Source of the DNA: Candidatus Acetothermia bacterium | Lineage (GTDB): Bacteria > Bipolaricaulota > Bipolaricaulia > RBG-16-55-9 > DRXL01 | Length of the DNA: 64,000 nucleotides | Assembly (NCBI GenBank): GCA_016179105.1 | Contig: JACOSB010000054.1 | Coordinates: 1-64,000 of the forward strand | Direction of reading: 5' to 3' | Part shown: in pieces, positions 24,417 to 32,104 of the stretch | How the letters are laid out: each line of letters opens with the position of its first letter | Position numbering within the stretch: position 1 is the stretch's first letter | Position numbers and translations under genes: made by a program | Notes under the pieces: model-generated | What the model saw: the letters and a program-made list of their open reading frames with translations, nothing else | The model's database searches: none | Told to the model about the DNA's origin: nothing

Positions 24417-24441
24417 AACCGCCAAGAGCGCCAAGAAAAAA
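24417..24441. repeat. Single arm of the CCGCCAAG repeat
   Basis: AACCGCCAAGAGCGCCAAG followed by an A-run matches the left arm of the palindromes at 11431 and 11941. No right arm is present nearby. It lies just beyond the end of the vapC remnant. Confidence 0.75.
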
Positions 24442-24455
24442 GTTGGGTTAGTTTT

Positions 24456-24604
24456 TCATCGTGTCCAGTCTTCCACTTTGAGACCATCTATCCGCTGAAA
24501 ATCACTGTCTGAGGTAACTAACGTAGCGCCTAGCGAAACCGTGGTAGCAGCAATCCATAGGTCATTCAACTGAGAGTCGAAGTGTCCAGCAGGTAAATTG
24601 CCAC
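24456..24604 (-). pseudogene. VapC (PIN-domain toxin) remnant with internal deletion
   Basis: Read on the minus strand, the region begins GTG and gives AIYLLDTSTLS, the N-terminus of a PIN-domain toxin, then meets a stop. In another frame it continues NDLWIAATTVSLGATLVTSD and RIDGLKVEDW up to TGA at 24456-24458, the C-terminus of the same family. Full VapC genes have about 390 bases; only 149 remain, so roughly 240 bases in the middle, including part of the catalytic acidic set, have been lost. It directly follows the antitoxin gene, so the toxin of this pair is dead. Confidence 0.85.
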
Positions 24605-24605
24605 A

Positions 24606-24866
24606 CTATCGCTTTCGTTTTCTGATTAAAGGATTGTCAAAGTGCACAGAACGTTTACCCTCTTCGATTAACCGCATTAACTCCTCAACATCCGCAGGTT
24701 TCACATGAGGTGGTGGGGCGTCCATAGCGGCCAAGACGGCCCGGGGAGAACCTCTGGTTGCCTGTAAGGGTGTTACTAGAACTTCCGTCCCATCAGGTAG
24801 ATCTGCTGGTTCTTCTAGTGTGACGGTCTTACCTCGCAGGATGCCTTTATACACTGACTGGGGCAT
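24606..24866 (-). CDS. VapB-like antitoxin of the broken VapBC pair
   Basis: An 86-residue protein. The minus-strand ATG at 24866 has GGAAGGTGA just upstream; longer frames up to 24965 lack such a site. The N-terminal half (VYKGILRGKTVTLEEPADLP) is an AbrB-like swapped-hairpin pattern with DGTEVLVTPL following. The C-terminal half carries LMRLIEEGKRSV, typical of the toxin-wrapping tail. The stop overlaps the region where the vapC remnant begins, as in intact pairs. With the toxin deleted, it is an orphan antitoxin that may still regulate its own promoter. Confidence 0.8.
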   Translation of the reverse strand: MPQSVYKGILRGKTVTLEEPADLPDGTEVLVTPLQATRGSPRAVLAAMDAPPPHVKPADVEELMRLIEEGKRSVHFDNPLIRKRKR

Positions 24867-25042
24867 TAGCTTCACCTTCCTGGAACTCATTGTATCGTAT
24901 CCTCTGGGATTCTCCATCTCTTGAGTCGCCAGCAGCGGCTTGGGTATCGACGTATCCATTTTCACCCAATTTTCACCTCAAAAACGAACCAAGTGCAGTG
25001 CATCGCCCGAACTCTTTTGCTATGCTGGATTTGGTGATTCTT

Positions 25043-25603
25043 ATGGCGATGAAAGTGCATATTCCCTTCACTTACGAAGATTACAAAAGCTTGCCGGAAT
25101 CCGAGACCAAACGCTATGAGCTTTTGGGAGGAGAGCTGGTCATGGTCCCCGCACCGCTGACGTACCACCAACGGGTCTCACGCAATTTGGAAGGTTTTTT
25201 GTGGGATTTCGTGAAAGATAACGAGTTGGGTGAAGTCTACAGTGCACCCATTGATGTCGTCCTCGGGCGTCCCGGCAAAGAAGATGTTGTCCAGCCGGAT
25301 ATTCTCTTTGTCGCTAAAGATCGGCTCTCGATTATCGCTGAAGAAGAGATCCGTGGTGCTCCCGATTTGGTCGTCGAGATCTTTTCGCCATCGACCGCTG
25401 AGCGCGATCGCACTTACAAGAAGAGGCTCTATGGACGCAACGGCGTCAAAGAACTCTGGCTCGTCGACCCTGACCTCAAAACCGTTGAGGTCTTCCAGTG
25501 GACGCGCCGAGGTTTTCAGAGCAAAGCTGTTTATGGGCACAAAGATCAGTTGGTCTCTCCTCTCTTACCCGGGCTTACTATTCCCTTGCGTGAGGTGTTT
25601 TAA
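25043..25603 (+). CDS. Uma2 family endonuclease-like protein, copy 3
   Basis: A 186-residue Uma2 protein, close to copy 2: YEDYKSLPESETKRYELLGG, DVVQPDILFVAKD, APDLVVEIFS and ELWLVDPDLKTVEV. Starts at 25022, 25043 and 25049 are all possible and none has a good ribosome site; I use 25043. It is divergent from the antitoxin gene. Its stop lies 15 bases before the ATG of the secreted metallopeptidase gene, so the two are probably transcribed together, as may also be true for copy 2 and the lyase gene. Confidence 0.88.
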   Translation: MAMKVHIPFTYEDYKSLPESETKRYELLGGELVMVPAPLTYHQRVSRNLEGFLWDFVKDNELGEVYSAPIDVVLGRPGKEDVVQPDILFVAKDRLSIIAEEEIRGAPDLVVEIFSPSTAERDRTYKKRLYGRNGVKELWLVDPDLKTVEVFQWTRRGFQSKAVYGHKDQLVSPLLPGLTIPLREVF

Positions 25604-25618
25604 GACAAAAACCAAGCT

Positions 25619-28600
25619 ATGCAAATTCTAAAATCGCGCGGCGTGGTTGTCAGTCTGTTTCTGGTGTTTGGGTTACTCTTCGGTCAAACGACTGAAGCGT
25701 TTGCGACCTCCGTCAAGCCCCTCAATCTCGAAGACCTGGTGTCCGGCGCTGAGCTCATTTTCATCGGCAAACTCCTCTCAGCCAATAGTTTTATCGATCT
25801 GAACGGGCTACCGGTCACTGAGTACGAATTTGAAGTGCTCCACCCCATCAAAGGCAGCGCGGACTCAACGATCACGATCCGTCAGTTTGGGCTGCGCGAG
25901 GCCGACTTCGCCACGGGCCGAGCCCCAGCTTATCCGGGTGTTCCGACCTATGAAATAGATGGTGTCTATCTGCTCTTCGTGAATGGAGAAAGTCGATTCG
26001 GCCTGCGCAACGCCGTCGGCTTGGGCCAGGGCGCTTTTTCCGTGTTTCAACAAATGACAGACCAGGGCGATTTAGAAATACGCGCCGTCAATGCCTATAA
26101 CAATGCTGGGCTTTTCAAAAATACTCGTATTCTGAACCGCCTCAATCTAAACCCGAACGAGCGCGTTCTCTTGCAATCTCGGGGCGATCTGCTGCCGATC
26201 GATTCGTTTGTTTCGCTCGTCGAAAAATTTGTCGAAAAAATGACACCCGCTCAGTTCGTGGCACCGCGCGGACCGAGCGCGGTCCCCCTCTCCGTGCGAT
26301 TGGCCGATACACTCGGCAAAGCACCGGCAGAAGAAACGCCTTCGGAAGATTTAGAAAAACCTCTCCAAGGTCCGCTGGTCGTCGCGAGCGACGGCAGCCC
26401 CTACGTCTGGGATATCCCCTCAGCGACCAACCCGAGTGGGTCATTGACAGCAATTCCCTATAACCCCGATGGTGATCTGACGGATCCTGTCTTGGGCACC
26501 TTAGGCAAGGCCGGCGCTGATGCCGCTGTGGCTAGTTTGTTCAACGGCTGGACGGCCGATTCAGGCGTGGGAGGCCAAGTTCCCACAACCTCCGTTAAAT
26601 TTGTGAATGCCGGGAATCTCCCCGTCGATTGCACCGCGAGCAACATCACGGCGACCGGGTGCCTGCCCAACTTCGCCGACGGCTTCAACCCGATCATCTA
26701 TGACGAAGATGGCAGTATCACCCGCGCGCTCTTTGGCAGCGGAGCCGAGTGCAGCATTCTGGGCTTTGCCGGTCCCGATTTTGTCGATTCCAGCCATCAC
26801 ATCGTCGAAGCGAGCGCCACCCTTAACGGCATCTGGATCGATGGCCAGAGCAACTCTGCCCAGTGCAACAGAAATACAGAAATTTCTCAGGATGAATTTC
26901 TGGGCGTCTTCGCCCATGAGTTCGGGCACTTCTTCGGGCTCGACCACACCCAGATCAATCTCAACCTCTATCTGAATAATGCCAATCTGGTCATTGGGTC
27001 TACGAATTACGGAGTCCCTCCCGTTCAGTCGATTGCGACGATGGAACCGTTCATCGCCGGACAAGACGCTCGGTCCCTAGAGACCGACGACAAAGCTTCG
27101 GTCTCGCGGCTCTATCCGGCCTTGGATGGCAGCTTCAGTAATACCCTTGGCTCGATCAGCGGAAAAATCCTGCGCTCGGATGGAGTCACGCCCTTCGATT
27201 GTGCCAACGTCATCGCCCGCGACCTGAGTGACCCGTTCCATAAAGCCGTCTCGGGCCCCTCGGGCGACCGAGGTTCTACCAAGGGCGGAGCCTTTGGCTT
27301 ACGTGGCGTCTATGAGATTGTGGGCTTGCCACCGGGAAGCTATGCGGTCAAAGTCGAGCGCATTCGCTCCAACTTCATCAACGGTTCTTCAGTAGGCCCT
27401 TGCAACTCGAGCCAGCCTTCTCTCCCAAGCCCTGAAGAATTCTGGAACAGTGCTGAAAGCTCGAGTGACAATCCCGGCGATTTCACAGCGCTCACGATCA
27501 ACGCCGGGACGGCCTTTACTGGCATAGACATCATTCTCAACGCTGCTCCTGCGGTTGATCTCTCTGTCTCCCAGACTGTCGCTCCCACGCAAGGCACGGT
27601 GGGGAACAAACTGACTTACACGATCACCGTCACCAACAACGGCCCCACAGCAGCCACCAATGTCTCTCTAACGGATACCCTGTCGGGAAACTTCACCGTC
27701 GTCTCTGCTGTGCCCAGCCAGGGGAGTTGTAATCTCCCCAGCCCCATCAACTGTAGCCTAGGCACTCTCAACAATGGGGCTTCGGCAGGGGTTACTCTCA
27801 GTCTCACTCCCACCGCGGCTGGAACGATCACGAGCACCGCCACGGTCTCGGCGACTCAGCCCGACTCCAGTCCCGCGAACAATTCATCCGTGGTCAGCAC
27901 CAGCGTCAACGCGACGACCGATCTGTCGGTAGTCCAGTCGGGTTCACCTAATCCCGCAATTGTCGGGAACCCTCTGACTTACACGATCACGGTCACCAAC
28001 AACGGTCCCGCGACTGCCACCGGCGTCACGGTGAGTGATCCCTTGCCCACGGGTGTCACGTTTGTCTCGGCTTCCTCCGGCTGTACGCTCTCGGGGAGCA
28101 CGCTCACCTGTGGGGTGGGCACTCTGGCGAATGGGGGGAGCGCGATCCTCACGCTCATCGTCACCCCCACTGCGGCGGGTCTATTGAGCAACACAGCCAG
28201 CGTGACCAGCAGCGTCACAGACCCCAACATGATCAATAACAACGCTATGGCTAGCATCACAGTGAATCCTCCACCTTGCGCGGGTGTGACGTTGACAGCC
28301 TCGCCGGCCACGATCGTTTACACCAAGAGCCGCCAACGCAAGACGGTAAGTGTCACCATCGCCAATAGCACAAGCAATCCCATCACCGTGATAGGTTTCG
28401 CTCCTCAAGCCGGACAGCCTTTCAAAATCATCAGTGTCAGCCCAAGCCTGAAGAAGAATAGCAACAAAACTATCAAGCCCGGCGTTGTGAAGACTTTCGA
28501 TGTCAAGACGCAAGGACCATCCACGGCCTCAGCCATCCCAGCGACGGCGAACGCGCCGTACCTCACCACGACGCTCAGCTGTGGCACGGTCACCTCCGCG

Positions 28601-28891
28601 AGCACATTGCCCTCGTTCTCTCTGGACGACCTAAGTATCAGAACCGACGGTGCTTCGATAGAGATCACTGCCCAGGGCCAAGGTATTGATTCAATGACAG
28701 CGCGCGTCTATGATTTGAAGGGTCGCTTAGTGCTCGTAGACCAGAGCGAGAGTGCAAGGCTCACCATCGAGATCGCCGACGCTGGCAGAAAGCTTCTGGC
28801 CAACGGTATCTATCTCGCTCTGATCACTGTGCGTAATAGCGATAACACAATCAAGCATAGCGAGATCAAGAAAATTTTGATCCACCGGTAA
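25619..28891 (+). CDS. Secreted matrixin-like metallopeptidase with DUF11 repeats and C-terminal sorting-like domain
   Basis: A 1090-residue exported protein. A signal peptide spans about 1-29 (VVVSLFLVFGLLFG). The zinc site HEFGHFFGLDH lies at 433-443 (HExxHxxGxxH, His433, His437, His443), the metzincin pattern, with GTLGKAGADAAV and similar matrixin-like context before it. A carboxypeptidase-regulatory-like domain follows (SISGKILRSDGVTPFDC, about 513-620). Two DUF11 repeats come next (VDLSVSQTVAPTQGTVGN and TDLSVVQSGSPNPAIVGN, each with YTITVTNNGP). Then the cysteine-bounded Ig-like domain (CAGVTLTASPATI) and the C-terminal domain (VYDLKGRLV, LANGIYLALITVRN, ending EIKKILIHR). Probably an extracellular or surface protease. 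Confidence 0.88.
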   Translation: MQILKSRGVVVSLFLVFGLLFGQTTEAFATSVKPLNLEDLVSGAELIFIGKLLSANSFIDLNGLPVTEYEFEVLHPIKGSADSTITIRQFGLREADFATGRAPAYPGVPTYEIDGVYLLFVNGESRFGLRNAVGLGQGAFSVFQQMTDQGDLEIRAVNAYNNAGLFKNTRILNRLNLNPNERVLLQSRGDLLPIDSFVSLVEKFVEKMTPAQFVAPRGPSAVPLSVRLADTLGKAPAEETPSEDLEKPLQGPLVVASDGSPYVWDIPSATNPSGSLTAIPYNPDGDLTDPVLGTLGKAGADAAVASLFNGWTADSGVGGQVPTTSVKFVNAGNLPVDCTASNITATGCLPNFADGFNPIIYDEDGSITRALFGSGAECSILGFAGPDFVDSSHHIVEASATLNGIWIDGQSNSAQCNRNTEISQDEFLGVFAHEFGHFFGLDHTQINLNLYLNNANLVIGSTNYGVPPVQSIATMEPFIAGQDARSLETDDKASVSRLYPALDGSFSNTLGSISGKILRSDGVTPFDCANVIARDLSDPFHKAVSGPSGDRGSTKGGAFGLRGVYEIVGLPPGSYAVKVERIRSNFINGSSVGPCNSSQPSLPSPEEFWNSAESSSDNPGDFTALTINAGTAFTGIDIILNAAPAVDLSVSQTVAPTQGTVGNKLTYTITVTNNGPTAATNVSLTDTLSGNFTVVSAVPSQGSCNLPSPINCSLGTLNNGASAGVTLSLTPTAAGTITSTATVSATQPDSSPANNSSVVSTSVNATTDLSVVQSGSPNPAIVGNPLTYTITVTNNGPATATGVTVSDPLPTGVTFVSASSGCTLSGSTLTCGVGTLANGGSAILTLIVTPTAAGLLSNTASVTSSVTDPNMINNNAMASITVNPPPCAGVTLTASPATIVYTKSRQRKTVSVTIANSTSNPITVIGFAPQAGQPFKIISVSPSLKKNSNKTIKPGVVKTFDVKTQGPSTASAIPATANAPYLTTTLSCGTVTSASTLPSFSLDDLSIRTDGASIEITAQGQGIDSMTARVYDLKGRLVLVDQSESARLTIEIADAGRKLLANGIYLALITVRNSDNTIKHSEIKKILIHR

Positions 28892-28896
28892 ATGGT

Positions 28897-28922
28897 GTAG
28901 GGGCGAAGCATGCTTCGCCCAC
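28897..28922. repeat. GTAGGGGCG-family palindrome between convergent genes
   Basis: GTAGGGGCGAAGCA / TGCTTCGCCC forms a near-perfect palindrome with a truncated right end. It lies between the convergent metallopeptidase and herA genes. Confidence 0.85.
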
Positions 28923-28928
28923 AAATCT

Positions 28929-30689
28929 TTAATGTCGCACCACGCAAAAATCTAGCCCGCGCAGCTCTAAGGGATGACTGTTATCAGGCGAGTGAATGAC
29001 CATTCGCCCCTTCTCAAAGTAGGGCAAAATCTTCTGATAGTGTTTGGGCGCATTCACTTTCTCGGCCATCTCCGAATCCATGCCCAATAAAATTTTGGTG
29101 CTGATCTGCGAGAGCACGCCGTCATTCACGTCCTGCGGGTTTTGAGTAATTAGCACAAGACCAAGTCGATTCTTGCGCCCTTGCTTGGCGGCGCGGATGA
29201 ATTTTTCGACGATAATTTTATCTTGGGCAGTCTCGGACTTGGTGAGATACGAGTGTGCCTCGTCGACCGCGAGCACCACAGGGATTCTCCCAAGTTGTGT
29301 GCCCCACTCGCGGTCGTCCATCGCTTTGGTTTTGGCGTCGGCGACCATAGACATAATGGTGAGAACGACGACGCGTTCGCCTTCTTCGCTTAAATGATCG
29401 GTAGGAAAGACGCTGACCGCGCCCTCGTTGAAGGCTTCATTATAAATTTTTGTGAGCGGGTTCGCGCCCTGGTCGAAAATCTTCTGGAAATAGGAGCGGC
29501 TCACACGACGGCGAATCGCACGAAGCGTTCCTTCGTGTATCCCAAACGTCGTCAAGAATTTTTCCGTGTTCCCTTCATCTTCGACAAATTGATGAAATTT
29601 AGCATAAGTCTTTGCTGTTGCAGTTTTGAAGAATTCTTGGACAAGTCTGACCAAACCGTCGTATTGCATCTCGTTCAGCTCGCCACCCGCAATGAGATAA
29701 GGGAAATCTTGGACCAATTCAAAGGGGATCGTGAAGTTAGTGTAGCGATCTGAGCCCGCATATTTTTTGCCTTCTTCGTTGGCGATAAAGACATTCAATC
29801 TGGAATCGATGCCGCCGCATTTTCCACCGACGGCTTTCAGATTGACGATCTCTTCGTTGTCGGAAGAGAGATTCGGGTTTTCATCCTTGAGTCCCCAGTA
29901 CTCGTTATCGGGGTCGATGATCACTAAGCATGGCTCGCGCTCGGCTCCACTGCGGCGCTCCATCTTATATTTAGAGCCGACGACTTGGCGCAAAAAGTTC
30001 TTGGACGTATGCGTCTTGCCGCGGCCGCTCATCCCCGCGATGAGCGTGTGCGTGAAGAGCAACGGGTCGCCCGTCTTGCTCGTGTCGTTAATCAAATAGT
30101 ACGGAATGGGAAGCTGGCTCTTGACTGTGATGCGCTCACCGTTCACAGACACATAGCCTAAGAATAGTCCGCTTTGCGGTATGTCGAGCCCTGTCTTAAT
30201 TTCATCGGCGTCGACGACGCGGCGGACGATGGTGTTCGGTTTGGGCAAGTAACGGACCTCGGCCGGGCGCGCGTCTTGGGTGCCGACCATCGAGATCGGC
30301 TCCAGCTCGGCGATTTCAATGTATTCGTCCTCGCTCACTTGCTCTAAATTGAGACGCGCATGGATCTCGCTCATATCGTCGATCGCGTCGCGCTTACGAT
30401 AGGAGAGCTTTTTGAGGCGTGCGAAGATTTTGTAGGGCTGATATTTTAAGGGGATGACCACATACTCGCTGACGGCGACCTCGTTGCGCTTCTCCTCAGG
30501 AATATAGACTTCGATGCAGTGCTCGGTCGTGCTCACGTAAAGCTCATCGCTGATCGCGACGTGCCCAATCTCTTCGGGAGCAAGCGCGCGCTTGGGCGGT
30601 GCGGTCGTTTGCAGCGCATCTTCGCTGAGCACCTTCTCACGCACCCGCCGCATACGTTGCAGTTCTTGTTCGAGATCGAATTCGGCCAT
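28929..30689 (-). CDS. herA: HerA-type DNA translocase/helicase
   Basis: A 586-residue ATPase of the HerA/FtsK superfamily (DUF87). Seen: an N-terminal HAS-barrel-like beta region, Walker A GMSGRGKTHT at about 219-228 (Lys225), Walker B VVLAVDEAHS with Asp476/Glu477, and an arginine-rich C-terminal part with ITQNPQDV, the usual sensor region. Known: HerA hexamers pair with NurA nuclease and, with Mre11-Rad50, resect DNA ends in archaea; bacterial homologues also occur and some act in phage defence. Here it is the last gene of nurA-herA with rad50 and mre11 upstream on the same strand, so an end-processing role is well supported. The gap to nurA is 75 bases. Confidence 0.93.
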   Translation of the reverse strand: MAEFDLEQELQRMRRVREKVLSEDALQTTAPPKRALAPEEIGHVAISDELYVSTTEHCIEVYIPEEKRNEVAVSEYVVIPLKYQPYKIFARLKKLSYRKRDAIDDMSEIHARLNLEQVSEDEYIEIAELEPISMVGTQDARPAEVRYLPKPNTIVRRVVDADEIKTGLDIPQSGLFLGYVSVNGERITVKSQLPIPYYLINDTSKTGDPLLFTHTLIAGMSGRGKTHTSKNFLRQVVGSKYKMERRSGAEREPCLVIIDPDNEYWGLKDENPNLSSDNEEIVNLKAVGGKCGGIDSRLNVFIANEEGKKYAGSDRYTNFTIPFELVQDFPYLIAGGELNEMQYDGLVRLVQEFFKTATAKTYAKFHQFVEDEGNTEKFLTTFGIHEGTLRAIRRRVSRSYFQKIFDQGANPLTKIYNEAFNEGAVSVFPTDHLSEEGERVVVLTIMSMVADAKTKAMDDREWGTQLGRIPVVLAVDEAHSYLTKSETAQDKIIVEKFIRAAKQGRKNRLGLVLITQNPQDVNDGVLSQISTKILLGMDSEMAEKVNAPKHYQKILPYFEKGRMVIHSPDNSHPLELRGLDFCVVRH

Positions 30690-30764
30690 CGGTCCCCCTT
30701 ACCTTGTGCGAGGCCCCCTCCCAGCCTCCCCCGCTACGCAGAGGAGGAGCCTTCACGCTCTGAA

Positions 30765-32015
30765 TTATAACGGTTCTCCTCGCGTCTGATTATAAATCAA
30801 ATCGAGCCCCACGCCACATTCGCGCATCAACGCTTCTCGTTCTTCTTGCGTGATGCGCGCGCGGCTGTCGGCTCTTCTGATTGCATGAGGAACGCCCTGT
30901 CCACGCGCTAACTCCGAGAGCATCTTCTGTTGAATTCTTTCAGGGTCGTGCGCGCGCAGCATCAGCCGTGGCGTCTCGATTTTCATCACCGTGCGGATGC
31001 GCGGGTCGTACACATAGAAGAAGCAGACGTGATACGCCGAGGACTCGTGAGCCAGCGTGAAAGCGTGAAGTTTTCTAAAGAGATCGACGCTGTCCCCAGT
31101 GCCCCCGGCCGGTGACGGATATTCTTCCTGCACGAACCAGCTTGAATACGAGAGATGATCTTTGGGCGCATCGCTGAGCACCGCTTTGAAAAACTGTCGG
31201 TCGTTGCTCCAGTACTGACGTCGCGCGTCGAGACAATATTGAGTGAACCATTTGGTGTCAGGATTTTTGTTGAGCGCAACGTAGGCTACTCCGCGTTGAT
31301 AGAAAACTTCAGCGACACGCAACGGCATTTGTAATATCTCTACGGCCTCATCCAATTCATCTAAATGAATATCCCACTTCCAGCCCCAGCTTGCGCCCTT
31401 TTCTCCAGCGATATAATAGAGTATTCCGATGGGAAAGGCGTTGCCGTCGAGAATGAAAAATCCTTGCTTCAGGTTGAGTGCGTCCAACATGCGCAGCGTG
31501 TGCGTCGATTCACTCGCAATATCAGCGAGCCCCTTCACCAATTGTTCGACCTTGCGTTTCACTTTGTCGGGGGTCAGATGGATGTGCCACAAATGAACCA
31601 AGTCATTCAGTTCTCGTTCGGCAGAAGCTCCTCCTAAATCATCTCTAAAAGTATGTGAGATGATCGAGACGCAGCGATAGGCTTCCAAGGGCAACCCGTG
31701 AAGCTCGGAGGCTGGGTCGCTAGAGAGCACAGCCTGGTTGGCGCACATGATCGTCCCGTTCTCAAACAGCATTGGACGCGTGCTGCCGCCGTCGACCGCG
31801 TAGACCGTCTCCCATCCAGGAAATCTCTGAATTGCGAGATCGAGAATCGGGGCGCTGCGAAAGAAGGGCTCACCCAACGGCTTGATGCTGCCGTCCAGCT
31901 TGAGTTGTGAGAAGAGCTGGCGGGCTTCCTCGCGGTGATTACGAGCCCGGCGAGTCATCTCGCCGAATTCTTGGAGTCGTTGCGTCATCGCGCGGCGCGT
32001 TTCTTTGGAGAGCAT
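30765..32015 (-). CDS. nurA: NurA domain 5'-3' nuclease
   Basis: A 416-residue protein. The NurA nuclease domain is marked by VYAVDGGSTRPM with the metal-binding Asp at about 75. Downstream elements are FILDGNAFPIGILYY near residue 193, GVAYVALNKNPDT near 259 with a lysine typical of the site, and LHAFTLAHESS near 329. It is expected to degrade the 5' strand of DNA ends in concert with HerA. The N-terminal helical stretch (about 1-45) may bind HerA. Two palindromic repeats and a CTTGGCGG arm lie in the 89 bases that separate it from rad50. Confidence 0.88.
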   Translation of the reverse strand: MLSKETRRAMTQRLQEFGEMTRRARNHREEARQLFSQLKLDGSIKPLGEPFFRSAPILDLAIQRFPGWETVYAVDGGSTRPMLFENGTIMCANQAVLSSDPASELHGLPLEAYRCVSIISHTFRDDLGGASAERELNDLVHLWHIHLTPDKVKRKVEQLVKGLADIASESTHTLRMLDALNLKQGFFILDGNAFPIGILYYIAGEKGASWGWKWDIHLDELDEAVEILQMPLRVAEVFYQRGVAYVALNKNPDTKWFTQYCLDARRQYWSNDRQFFKAVLSDAPKDHLSYSSWFVQEEYPSPAGGTGDSVDLFRKLHAFTLAHESSAYHVCFFYVYDPRIRTVMKIETPRLMLRAHDPERIQQKMLSELARGQGVPHAIRRADSRARITQEEREALMRECGVGLDLIYNQTRGEPL

Positions 32016-32024
32016 TTTTCACCC

Positions 32025-32094
32025 GTAGGGGCGAATCTTGCATTCGCCCTCTCGTAGGGGCGGTTCGCAAACCGCCCCTACTTCTTGGCGGTTT
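32025..32094. repeat. Repeat cluster between rad50 and nurA
   Basis: Two GTAGGGGCG-family elements lie back to back: 32025-32051 (GTAGGGGCGAATC / ATTCGCCCTC, degenerate) and 32054-32081 (GTAGGGGCGGTT / AACCGCCCCTAC, perfect arms). They are followed at once by TTCTTGGCGGTTT (32082-32094), a single arm of the other repeat family. Both repeat families thus meet in one 70-base spacer inside an operon. Confidence 0.85.
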
Positions 32095-32104
32095 GCCCCC
32101 AAGT

